Source: Tipula vernalis (lineage: Eukaryota; Arthropoda; Insecta; Diptera; Tipulidae). From it: 64,000 nucleotides of DNA. A model generated the notes under the pieces. The model saw nothing but the letters and a program-made list of their open reading frames with translations, was not told where the DNA came from and did not search any database. The first letter of the stretch is position 1, and every line of letters begins with the position of its first letter. Location of the stretch: assembly GCA_958295665.1 (NCBI GenBank), contig OY282558.1:112272838-112336837 (forward strand), read 5' to 3'. The translations under genes were made by a program, and so were the position numbers. Below, in pieces: positions 45,416 to 56,660 of this stretch.

Positions 45416-48118
45416 TGTTGTCATAAATTGGGGCAAACGATTTGAAAATTTGTGCAAATCTAACTTTATGTGGGGTTGAAATTGGGTTTTTGAATAAAAA
45501 AATTAAATTAAAACGAAAAAAAATTTGAAATAAATAAAATTTGCTTTAATTGATTATTTAATTTAATATATTTATATTTAATTTCGTTGATGTAAAACCA
45601 AATTTAACTTTTTTTTTTTTTTTATTTGAGAAAATGGTTCCTATAGAGCGCACATTCTTAATATACCAGCAAGCACACGAAACTTTTTATTGAAAAGTAA
45701 GATGAAAGGAAGGAATAAAGTCAGACAGAAATTAAAATAAGGAGACGAATAAAAACGAATAAAAGTTTTCTTCCTTCAAGAGACTTCCGTTTGATGGTAA
45801 TTTCGAATTACTGTATAGAATAAAAAAGCAAACGATATGATATGTAAGTACTACCAAATAGACTACAGGGTAGTCTAAACTAAATTTGTTTTATGTTATT
45901 TGTAGTGTTGCAAGAATTTCCTGGCAAAAATGTTGGCTTACTTATTTTACGATGTTACACACCCGCTTTAGGGTGGAAATCAGGCAATTTTCACAATTAC
46001 TTGCATAAAGTTACAGGTCCAAAGTTGTTCGGAATTAAATTCGTATTTTAAACTTGGGTATGTAATATTTCAAAGAAATGTATAGTAAAAAGTTGTTAAA
46101 AATTGAAATATTAATAAAAATTGGTTTTTCGAAAGCTAATTCAGTTACCTAAAATATCAACTCCATAGGTGTACATTTAGATACCAGATTTTATACAGAC
46201 CAAACGAAATATCCATAAAAGTTTCGGCGTTTAGGTAGGAAGTGGGTACCAGGGGAAGCTTGGCTAAATTGATTATTTACAATACAGGGAACTAATATAC
46301 ATCCAAAGAGTGCTTATTGAATAATTGCTTACTGGAAAATTCTGCAATGTAGCCAAATTTTATGGCATTGGGACGACCTAACAATTACCCAACAATTGGC
46401 CCGATTCTTCTTATCTTGATTAAAATTTAGTTTAAGATTTTAGTGATCGCAGTTATTTTAATCACCTGTCCATTGCGTAATTGTTTCACGGCATACTTTT
46501 AAAAATCGAGCGCGTTTCTTGTCCATCGCTGAATAGAGAGATCAGAGCAGCAAAAGAAGTTAAACGATTCAAGATTATATAAAGATGATGCGCAGTTAAA
46601 TAAATTATTCGAATGGAATTTCGCTAAACATTTTAGTGTGATTGGTTCATTTGATGAGGTATAATGAGACAAAAAGTATCGCAAGTGTTTAACATTTTTC
46701 AGTTTATTCCCATTGGATATACTGTAATAACTCTTACGTTGCAAATAAGACAGATGATCAGCAGAAGTCAATGAGAACACACCAAGTAATAGTAAAAATT
46801 TAGATAATTTTGTAGATCTTAACAAATTTTTTAGATTACATCAAATTATCTACCATATAATTTTTAAAAGTCATTTAAGGGAATCTTAAATTCTTTTACA
46901 GACATTAATATAACTGAGTACGACTTATTTAACACATGAATGACTCTCTCCCAGGAAAATTCAATTGTTTTTATAAGTACCAAAGGAGCTGAATGACGGA
47001 TTGAAATGAATGAAATTAGTTTTCCAGCATAGAAAGTAAGCGCAAATTTTAGAGAAAAAAAAACTCGATATAAAAATTGAATGCAACCAAAAGTACTGTA
47101 AAATAATTGAAACCGAATTAAAAAACTCGATATATTATCGAAAATCTTATTAGTACGTATTGAGGGTAATTATAAAATATTAAAAAGTCGTTTATAAATT
47201 TTTAAACCAAAATAAATTATTTTCACAAATACATAAGTTATGCCAGCAAAATTTGCATTTCTATTTCTATATCAGCTACCAAAGGGGACGCTAGATATAG
47301 AATTTAAGTATACGACTGGATTATTTGTGATTATTTTAAACCCAAAATGGTTTGTGTGCCAACGTTTGCTAGATTAATTGAGTCAATTAGTTAAAGAGCA
47401 TTTTCTGTTTATTCAAAGTAAACAAATGTCTCAGTTTTCTTTGTAATTTCATAATAATAACTCTTACATACCACCGATAAAAAGAAAATTTGGTACCTTA
47501 CTGAAGAAAATTAGAATTCCGTTGGACCCTTTACACTTTCGTGGATAAAAAAAAATTTATTGGTGAATTCGCTGGGACAGGCGCTAATTACTTCGGTCTA
47601 AAAATACCAATTTTTCATGTAGAGTTTGAGAATTTGAAACACCATGAAACTTTAAAAGTGTCAACATTAATATCAAACGACGGTTCACTGGGACTAGGAC
47701 TTTCATATACTTATCATAAATAACCTTTATTTAAATGATACGTAGAAACATGTCTGTTTGACTGGACATCACGTTATAACCGCGTGTTAACAAAATTTGG
47801 TGCACATTGGCTAAATGAAGTTTTAAACAAGCACATTATCCGCGTTTAATCTTTATGCCACAAAAATTTTGTCGAACCATCAAAATGTTTTGTAAATATA
47901 GCAAAATGAATAAAAATTGCACAGGCGTCTGCTGTAATTTTTTTTTTTTTTTAATTGAACGTACGTTTTCTAGCCAACTACAATAAATTTATATCGAGGT
48001 TTTTTTTCGCTAAAATTTGTGCTTGGTTCGCATGCAGGTTTCACTATCGCAAAATAAACTAATAAAGTTAAAATTATTTAAAATAAAAACAATTATAACA
48101 AACAGAACGGGAACTAAA
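45416..48118. other. No gene established
   Basis: AT-rich. A 108-codon minus frame at 46499-46825 begins MLRSTKLSKFLLLLGVFSL, a signal-like start, but the rest has no recognisable fold. A 60-codon plus frame at 47541-47723 (FIGEFAGTGANYFGLKIP) is likewise unassigned. Confidence 0.4.
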
Positions 48119-48122
48119 ATAT

Positions 48123-49720
48123 TGTTACGTTTTTGCCTTGTCAATCAAGGTTCATATCAATGGATTGTGAATAAAACAAAATCAATTCAATTTATCAGCA
48201 ACGAATATATTTATGTAACACAAGAATTATTACATCACAATTTTTTAAAAATAATTTACAAAACCACTTTATTTTAATATTCCGACAATTTTAATGATCA
48301 TTATTATAGTAAAATAAAGTATAGAAATCATGAAAATGTTGGAACTTGAGATTTTTAGAGATTTATCTATTTTGAGGTCCCCTGAGTCCGAAAAAGTGGG
48401 CTTCGAAATGGTGTCTGTCTGTCAGTCTGTCAGTCTGTCAGTCTGTCAGTCTGTCAGTCTGTCAGTCTGTCAGTCTGCCAGTCTGTCAGTCTGTCAGTCT
48501 GTCAGTCTGTCAGTGTGTCAGTCTGTCAGTCTGTCAGTCTGTCAGTCTATCAGTCTGTCAGTCTGTCAGTCTGTCAGTCTGTCAGTCTGTCAGTCTGTCA
48601 GTCTGTCAGTCTGTCAGTCTGTCAGTCTGTCAGTCTGTCAGTCTGTCAGTCTGTCAGTCTGTCAGTCTGTCAGTCTGTCAGTCTGTCAGTCTGTCAGTCT
48701 GTCAGTCTGTCAGTCTGTCAGTCTGTCAGTCTGTCAGTCTGTCAGTCTGTCAGTCTGTCAGTCTGTCAGTCTTTCAGTCTTTCAGACTTTCAGTCTGTCA
48801 GTCTGTCAGTCTGTCAGTCTGTCAGTCTGTCAGTCTGTCAGTCTGTCAGTCTGTCAGTCTGTCAGTCTGTCAGTCTGTCAGTCTGTCAGTCTGTCAGTCT
48901 GTCAGTCTGTCAGTCTGTCAGTCTGTCAGTCTGTCAGTCTGTCAGTCTGTCAGTCTGTCAGTCTGTCAGTCTGTCAGTCTGTCAGTCTGTCAGTCTGTCA
49001 GTCTGTCAGTCTGTCAGTCTGTCAGTCTGTCAGTCTGTCAGTCTGTCAGTCTGTCAGTCTGTCAGTCTGTCAGTCTGTCAGTCTGTCAGTCTGTCAGTCT
49101 GTCAGTCTGTCAGTCTGTCAGTCTGTCAGTCTGTCAGTCTGTCAGTCTGTCAGTCTGTCAGTCTGTCAGTCTGTCAGTCTGTCAGTCTGTCAGTCAGTCT
49201 GTGTTCTCTCTACAGCCCAGACGGTTTAACCAATTGCACTGAAACTTCAGATTTAACCTTTTTCTGATAAATTTAGAGGTCCCAGTGAATTTTACTCCAA
49301 ATCGGCTAACGGGAAGTGGCCACTCCGTTGGTCCAGAACATTTATTTTGCAAATATCTTAAAAAGTATAAGGTTTACAAAAAACTACTTGCAACAAAATG
49401 TTTCCAAAAATTAAAAACAAATAAAAATAAAAAATGAAAAATTAAAAAAAAAATTAAAAAAAAAAAATTAAATTTCTCAAAATTCTCTGTTCGTAAAAGA
49501 AAGTAGTGTGTTGGCCATACCTCCATTTTTTTTATTTCGCACTAAAACACTTTTTAAATATTTTTTTAATTTCATGTTGTTTTACACACAATCGCTTTCC
49601 TGTAAGAATAGTGTAGAAACATTTAGAACAATTGTATCATGGAAAATTCCATTTTAGTACAGTAAAACATTGAGCTATTAATTAAACTTATTCTATTACA
49701 CCCTAGGTGTTACAGTCACA
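48123..49720 (-). repeat. LTR in minus orientation, interrupted by a microsatellite-bearing insert
   Basis: On the minus strand it starts TGTGACTGTAACACCTAG at 49720 and ends GGCAAAAACGTAACA at 48123: the TG...CA ends of an LTR. The first about 150 bp (49720-49570) and last about 165 bp (48285-48123) match the plus-oriented LTR at 49735-50179. The middle (about 48290-49570) has no counterpart and holds the octamer array, so it is an insertion. Confidence 0.75.
48414..49201 (+). repeat. (CAGTCTGT)n octamer microsatellite, about 98 copies
   Basis: An almost pure 8-bp repeat of about 790 bp, with a few variant units (CAGTCTGC, CAGTGTGT, CAGTCTAT, CAGTCTTT/CAGACTTT near 48775-48790). Because 8 bp gives an 8-codon cycle, every frame is open (SVCQSVSL); it is not a gene. 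Its right flank (49202-49330: CAGCCCAGACGGTTTAACCA, CTGAAACTT) resembles flanks of similar arrays widespread in flies. Confidence 0.97.
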
Positions 49721-49734
49721 AAATAATTAGATAT

Positions 49735-50179
49735 TGTGACGGTGACACCTAGTGTGTAATAGAATAAGTTAAAATTAATAGCTCATTGTTTAACTGTACT
49801 AAAATGGAATTTTTCATGATAAAAATTTGTCTAAATGTTTCTAAACTATTCTAACTGGTAAAGTAATGAGCTTATGAAAAGTTTGGCTTGTGTATATAAA
49901 AAGGCGAACGAAGTCGAATTGGATTAGTAATAATTGGAAAGCGACAGTGTGAAGATTAAAAAGTAATTAAAAAGTGATTTAAAAGTGTTGTAAAAATTAT
50001 AAGTGAACAGTAAAATTCGAGAATAATTTATATAAAGTGATTTTGTGAATTTTTATTGATAAACTGTGTTGTAATAAATTTTGTGAAATAAATAAATTCG
50101 TTGGAGATCAATTAAATTGATGTTGTATTATTCACAATCCAGTGATACGAACCTTATTTGAAAAGGCAAAAACGTAACA
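49735..50179 (+). repeat. Solo LTR, 445 bp, plus orientation (gypsy-type)
   Basis: It starts TGTGACGGTGACACCTAG and ends GGCAAAAACGTAACA. A TATA box (GTATATAAAAAGGCG, about 49890-49905) and downstream AATAAA-like signals (about 50085-50100) give it U3-R-U5 structure. ATAT lies on both sides (49731-49734 and 50180-50183). No primer-binding site or internal region follows. It lies head-to-head with the minus LTR, 14 bp apart. Confidence 0.75.
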
Positions 50180-50183
50180 ATAT

Positions 50184-50649
50184 TAAAAAATAAAAAGAAA
50201 ACAAAATAAAGGAAGAGAAAAATAAAAAGGATATATAGTCAAATTAAAAAAAACAAAAAACCTGAGAAAAATTAAAAAAAAAACGAAAGCAAAAAAAAAA
50301 AAACGGATACCATCATATTCCCGAAAATAACAATTCCCCAAGAAATAAAAAATAATATGGCCCCATTAAAATGGAAGGATACACTCAATTTTTGTTAACA
50401 GCAATATGAAAACAAAAAGAAGCTACATTATTTCATGTTATCCGAAAGGACCAATGCTAAATATGAGTATGATGTAAATATTAATATAAATATAAATTTT
50501 TTTAAATTTTTCTGACGTTTTCCTGTCACCTTGCGGTGCAATGTTAAACGGCTTTGGTGAGTTTTTTATTTTAGTAATAATTATTAAATTTTCAAAAACA
50601 CTTCCAATTTCAATGAATGTTAGAATTTCAAAAAATTGTCAAAGCAGAG
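50184..50649. other. No gene recognised
   Basis: A-rich low-complexity sequence with no motif. Confidence 0.5.
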
Positions 50650-51115
50650 GTTTGGGACCGACAGCCCCATCCTCTAGGGTATAAAATTAATTAAAATAAT
50701 AAAGGTTGTTTCGGTGCTTTTTAAAGCTACATTTATTGTGCGTTGGCAATCCGAAATTTTTTTGACAAATGAAAAGTCAAAACTATGCCATTTTTAGTCA
50801 TGGATTTGGTAACAATAGAATGGTTTTCCAAACTTATTTTTTCGAGCGTTTTTCATCAAAAATATATGTTCAGATGAAGGTCATTTTCACCTCAACCGAT
50901 GCATTAATAAACCAAACTGTCGTTTTTGTGGGACTAAAAATCATCATGTTATTCATGAACAAACAATTTATTCAAAAAAAGTTACTCTGTGATGTGGATT
51001 CTCGGCTGCTGGCATCATTGGAACGTTTTTTTTCGAAAATGAACGTAAAGATGCAGTAACAGTGAATATTGAGCGCTATCGTGGCATGTTAACTAGATTT
51101 TTGTGGCAAAAAAAA
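50650..51115 (+). pseudogene. IS630/mariner-type transposase fragment
   Basis: The plus-strand frame at about 50860-51110 reads CSDEGHFHLNRCINKPNCRF, then HHVIHEQTIYSKKVTL, IIGTFFFENERKDAVTVN and RYRGMLTRFLW. Known: this is the IS630-Tc1-mariner core widespread in insects ('FSDEAHFHL.G.VNKQNCR.W...NP...HE...H..KvtvWc'). The first catalytic aspartate (SDE) is kept. The second D and the final acid are missing, and sequence similarity stops at an A run near 51110. Upstream pieces are shifted. Confidence 0.65.
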
Positions 51116-51579
51116 AAATAAACAATTCCAGTTTTCATCACCGGCTACAATTTTCCACAAAAAAGACTTTCTAAGTTGCTTATTGTTAAAATTCAAACAA
51201 TAAGTCAAGACGACTATTTTCAATTTCTTGAGTTAAAAAGTGTATTGAAAAATTTGTTTCTTTTCGAATCTTTCTCGTTGCTTTTAGGCAATAGGAAACA
51301 GTTTGTTGCGTTACTCAGTCGCTAACGTCGAAACCACCTTCTTTAAAAAGCGTATACCAATAATCACTTGTACTTTTAGATACAATGTTGTCCCCAAAAA
51401 CAAAACAAATCGATTATTGCTTTTCCCATAACTTTTACTTGATGGAATTCGTAGCGAATGTTTAGTCATGATGAAAATGCTCATTAGGGCCAAGAATATA
51501 AAACGACGACAAAAGCAACGTACATAGTAGATCCGTTTGTTAAATATGTTTTTTCGAAAATGAAAGCAGAGATTGATAT

Positions 51580-52800
51580 CCAAATTAACTTATTACGTAA
51601 CAAACCTGCTTAACTGTTGGTTCCCAACCTTTAAAACCAAGTTCTAAACCTTTCAGTTCCGTTCAAAAAAGCACGCATAATAACATACATTAAGAACTTG
51701 AGGAGACTGTGAAATCAACCGTAAATCTATTAAATAATCAATCTAATGGCCAAATTTTATTTACTACGCCGTATGAGATAAAAAAACACAATTAACTCAC
51801 TCGAAACAAAGAAAAATCCAGGTAACGATCAAATCAATAATATGTTTCTAAAAACCTACCTATTCAATTCCTGTTTTAATTTTAACTATTTTCCAAACCC
51901 TCCGGCATATACATTAGTAATACCTGTACCTAAATCGGATAAAGGTAATTCAAACCCTAAGAACACAGCACTATTATACTTCTCTGTTCTCTATCAACAA
52001 TTTTTGAGCGTATCTTTTAATCTAGACTTTTAAACCACATGACTATCTAATAATCTTTGCATAGTGAACAATTTGGACTTAGAAAATCTCACTCAACCAA
52101 TCATCAAGTTAAAAGATTAGTTTCAATAATTAAACAAAACACTAAGAACAAAATTTCGACAGGTGTAGTGTCTTTAGACGTAGAAAAGGCTTTTAACAGT
52201 GTCTGGAGCGACGGCCTGTTATAGGAACTAATAGTTTTAGGAGTTCCTGTATATATCATCAAGATTATAAAAAGCTATCTTACAAACCGAACATTTTCAG
52301 TGAAAATATTAACTGAATTCTCTGATAATAAAATAATTACCTCAAAGGGGCGTATTGAGCTCTACGCTGCACATTTTATTTGTGTATGCCTGTCTATTAC
52401 TAGAATTTCTAAATGATATTACGAACATAAATTACTACTTTAAAAAATGAAAAATTATGTAAATAACGACAAAACATCATCGTGGGTTTACTAAGCGCAG
52501 AAACTCATTACCACTTCCAAATCGATAATTAATAATTTAAAACAAAATATATCTTGGGACCCCGACATTAAATACCTTGGAATTATCTTTTATGAAATAC
52601 TCACATACAATAAACATACCATGTATTCCATTTCCAAAGTTAATAAAAATTGAATACATACAAAATCTCTACCCATTTATCCATAGAAAATGTATGCCAT
52701 CCACTCAAGATAAATTAATTTTGAATAAGTCTGTCTGAAGTAGCTGCGACGAATGCAACAGTGTGCTCTAGCGGACAAATGTGAAATATGTGCTGGATAT
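51580..52800 (+). pseudogene. Jockey-like LINE reverse transcriptase, decayed
   Basis: Order in shifting plus frames: SLETKKNPGNDQINNMFLK (51790-51850), FNSCFNFNYFP, VIPVPKSDKGNSNPKN, then SVLYQQF for the usual SKIFE. About 52060-52215 reads EQFGLRKSHSTNHQV and GVVSLDVEKAFNSVW, with the palm D retained. About 52250-52320 reads IIKSYLTNRTFSVK. About 52555-52620 reads KYLGIIF and LTYNKHT. The YADD box is not recoverable. Clade is inferred from the GND.I, LDVEKAFDSVW and SYL.NRTF motifs. It follows a scrambled stretch at 51120-51580. Confidence 0.7.
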
Positions 52801-52904
52801 ATACAGAATCTGCTACGTGAAGTTATACGGAAATATTGTCTATTTAATTTAAATTTTTATTTCTGAAAATTGTAATGATTGAAAATTTTAATAAACCCAA
52901 TATA

Positions 52905-53322
52905 GCCGTGTTTTCCATGAGGACTGCACTAGAACTCGATAAATTTTAAATTCCTTTTATTCTATGTAAACAGAAAAATAAATATGATAAATTCATAAAG
53001 TGCTAATGTGTAGTGAATTTAACATAAATATACATTTTAAGTTGTTACAGCAATTAATAATGACAATTATAGCTTATTTTTTAGTTACACTTGATAAACC
53101 CATGAATTTATCGAGTCTAGTTGCGTGTAGTGACATCAGCAAGAAATAAGAAAATATTAATGAAATAACTAAAGGGGGGAATTTTTAAACTTAAAATATG
53201 TATTTATGTCAAATACCCTACAAATTTGCGCTTTATTAATTAATGTTCTTTTCACTTCACAAAGAATAAAAGGAATTTGAAGTTTATAGAGTTCTAGTGC
53301 AGTTCTCATGGGAAACACGCCT
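52905..53322. mobile_element. TIR element (MITE-like), about 418 bp
   Basis: Ends GCCGTGTTTTCCATGAGGAC and, inverted, AGGCGTGTTTCCCATGAGAA continue as ACTGCACTAGAACTC and AAATTCCTTTTATTCT. Arms are about 65 bp with few mismatches. The interior is AT-rich and non-coding. A TA target is possible but ambiguous. Confidence 0.8.
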
Positions 53323-53893
53323 TATGTAGTTTAAAGTGTGATTTTTGTATATTTGATTCATTTACGACATTTTGATGATTTAAAAATGGCAGAAATTTAT
53401 TGTTAGATTCACTAAACATTTTTGGGGCTTTATTAGACCACAGTTGCTTCCCTTTGACTTATAAATGCAATCTAATAAAATTAAAAAATTTTAAACAATT
53501 TACGTTTTTAGTAACACTAGCTTATTTTGAAATTTTCGTAATTTTTAATTACAAGTTTCTGATGATCATGTTATCATTCAAAATGATAAGAATATCCCAA
53601 AATGATTTAAATATACAAAAATCACACTATAAACTATGTACATATTGAAATTTTTAATTTTTCGAATCACTACAAAAAAATTTAAATTAAATAGACACTA
53701 TTTCCGTATAACTTCATGTAGCGCTTTTTAAACTTTTCCATTCATCAATTGAGGCAGTTTAGTAAAATATTGCGATGGTAAGTGATAATTTTTCAAGTAA
53801 ATGTCACAAATTTGTACTAAATAAGGTAACACAGGTTTCGGATATAGCCGAAGTTCGTAATTGTATTGGAGGTCAATTAAGATAAAAAATTTA
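53323..53893. other. No gene recognised
   Basis: AT-rich; the 82-codon frame at 53400-53648 has no motif. Confidence 0.45.
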
Positions 53894-54663
53894 ATTTTAA
53901 CCAGAGAGTGAAACCAAAATGTTTTTCGTTCCGGTTTAGGGTTACGTTCTCAAATTTATTTTTTCGTTTCGGTTCAAAACCGGTTTAAAACTGGTTCAAC
54001 AATGCATCACATAAATATAATGTTGGTATAAAATGGTATTTTGCATGTTTTAATGAAACTGTATAACTAATGTTTCGAGTTAGAATTAAAACTGAGAAAA
54101 TTTCCTTTAATTTGGTTTCAATTTTACTTTTAAGCGAAAAAATTTGAACGAGATATGATGTAGTTAATTGGCCCAATGGTAGTGCACAACTAAAATTTTC
54201 TGTCATGATTGAGTGGTTCTGTGTTGTTTGTTTTGCCGGGAAAGGTTATCGATGGGAAGGACGGCAACCAACCCCAATGTAAAATTGATTGCTTAGGCAA
54301 TTAAGCGATCCTGAAAATTTGAGGTAATCAGGCAATTTTATACACTAAATCATTTAAGTGTATAGCAGAGACAAATTAAGGAAAATATTGTCAACATCAA
54401 CTGCTATTCGAAAAGACTTTTGATATTAGCAGGAAGAAAATAGCCTTCGACCTTTATTGAACATACTTGCAAAGTGGCAATATGTACGATTTTTTTCCTT
54501 CTCATGAAGCTCTTTTTACTAGACTAGTATAATAATAATAAGTTAAATTTTGAGCGATGTAATTAAATCTAATTTCAAATTCATTGTTTAATTTAATCAC
54601 TAAAATATTTTGTAGAGTAAAGGTTCAATGCAGAAAAATTGTTACACAAAAAAAAATTCACTA

Positions 54664-56445
54664 CAGTCGACTCTCTATATATAGATCTTCGATAATTCGA
54701 TTTTTTCTCTATCTCGATATTACCTTCGGTCCCTTCAATTTTTCATACATGTAACTTACATTTGCATACATTCCCATTCTCGATAATTTTACAACTCGAA
54801 CTCTCTATAATACGACTAATCCTATTTTGCGTTTTCTTTTAAATTGCGTTCTCTATTTCGACTTCAGTTCTTACGGTTAGGCAGAAACATATAAAAACCA
54901 AGCTAGGATAGAACGGTGATAATTCGGTGATTAATTTATTAACAGAATTTAAAACAAAAACTAACATTGAAAAAGTCGTTATTACAAAATGTAAAAATTT
55001 AACAATTTGATTTTGGTGTACATACACCTATAGAGATATTGCAGCCGAATTTGATTTATTAAAAATTATTATTAAAAATAAAGAAAAATTATTAAGACGT
55101 GTAAAAGATTTAAGAAATGAACACACGAAAATTTGGAGCATATAGTATAATGGAGCAGCAACCCGAAAAATCATCAATTTTAATACTGCGTGTGAACACT
55201 GCTTTAACAATTAATTGGGTTACAAATAATTGGCCTTGTATCAATAAAGAGGACGCTGCAGAAGGTTTGTTTAAAGCTGACAAGATAGCACTGTTTTTCA
55301 AGTGCCTTCCACAAAAAACGTATGTTTTCACAACAACTAACGTGTTACTGTAATGTTAAGTAGGTATTTGAAACAATTTGTTAATGTAATAGTTGCGTGT
55401 AAGACACCCCGCTGTTTACAAAATGTGAAGTCGGTACCAGTAATTTATGAGAGCAATACGAAAGCACGGACGACTATGCTAATTTCTTAAAAGTGGTTAT
55501 GTGATTTAGACAAAGAAGTTTACGAAAGAAAAACGAAAAATTTTAATGTTTCTAAAAACATTCATCAATTTACAGTTTTTACCGACAACGTCTGTTTTAC
55601 AACCTCTTGATCTTGGAATAATCAAAAATATTAAGCATCATTACAGAGATGATGACGACATTACGATCTTAACTGCAATCAATATTTTGGCGAATATATA
55701 GTCAACAAAATTAAAGCCATCAACCATTCAGCATTGTTTTCAAAATGCTGGTTTCATACTAAATGATCAAGACAATCATCCATTGAATGTAAAATACTTA
55801 AAGAATTCAGGAAAACAGGGAATTTAACAGTGAAATTCAGCAGATCGAACAAAGATTTCGGTCGATTAATTCCGAAATTAAATTTCAAGTGTTTTGTGAT
55901 GTGGACATGGAATATTATCAGATTCAGATATTATTGAAAAAGCCGGTCACTCAAAAAGAGGATGAAACAGTTACCTATATACGGACGAAATGAATGGTTT
56001 AAATTGTACCTTGCAGCAAATTAAAGTAGTTCCACCATCAATCTTTCAATCATATTATGAAATTGAAAATTTCTTAAATAAAACGAGAACATTTGTAAAC
56101 TATTTATATTTATTTAAATGTTGGATGAATTACACCAAAATTAATAAATGTTTGTACAATCAATAAACAACTACACGCTAGAAATTATATTCTTTAACAC
56201 TCTCTTTATATGGATGTAGCGATTTAATGATTTATAAATGGATTTAATTTATCAAGGAATTTTTAAAAGCAACAACTAAATCTAAAAAAATTAACGAAGT
56301 TAGGTTTCCTGTGTTGCTTTCTAAAAAATAAGTAAAGTATCAACGACTTTTCCAATTTAATAAAAATATCACTTTATTTCGACAATTCACTATCTCGACA
56401 AACCTAAGTCGAAACCTACCAAGTCGATATGTAAAGAGTTGAATG
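54664..56445 (+). mobile_element. Tigger/pogo-type element nested in the hAT element
   Basis: The left end CAGTCGACTCTCTATATATA (54664) follows TA (54662-54663). The right end, read inverted, is CATTCAACTCTTTACATATC (ending 56445) and is followed by TA (56446-56447). These are pogo/Tigger-style ends with TA targets. The 1782-bp element holds one broken transposase gene. Repeated CGA/TCGA words near both ends fit the family. Confidence 0.85.
54960..55830 (+). pseudogene. Tigger-type (DDE_1) transposase, broken
   Basis: About 55030-55110 reads YRDIAAEFDLLKIIIKNKEK, a psq-type helix-turn-helix. About 55270-55330 reads FKADKIALFFKCLPQKTYVF. The family has NaDEtglf, so the catalytic DE is now DK. 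About 55410-55530 reads KSVPVIYESNTKARTTM and KWLCDLDKEV. About 55590-55660 reads TSVLQPLDLGIIKNIKHHYR, the NttS.lQPlDqGiI...K..YR block of Tigger/jerky/CENP-B relatives. At least four shifts or stops. The DN motif near 55580 survives (FTDNVCF). Confidence 0.78.
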
Positions 56446-56660
56446 TATATCGCTCATAGCGATGTCATTTAAATTATATATATCTAAGAACAACACCATT
56501 CGCTAGATAACTCTATTGAAGATGAGCGTGACCTAACGACAATAACGATATTTGGTATATTCGACAATTCAGATGCACCATACAAAAATTGTGACAGAAA
56601 AAGAGAAAACTATAATTAAAAAATCATATAGCGTAACAAACCCGAGAAACAAAACCCTGA

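Noticed and set aside
46499..46825. 108-codon frame with a signal-peptide-like start (KFLLLLGVFSL)
   Set aside because: The remainder shows no cysteine pattern or family motif, and composition matches the surrounding AT-rich DNA. A chance frame is likelier.
48330..49267. A 299-codon and a 250-codon frame of SVCQSVSL repeats
   Set aside because: An 8-bp repeat without stop words is open in every frame. There is no non-repetitive coding part and it lies inside an LTR insertion.
49606..49854. Hairpin at first taken for a MITE
   Set aside because: It is explained by the facing starts of two LTRs (both TGTGAC...ACACCTAG), whose other ends lie at 48123 and 50179.
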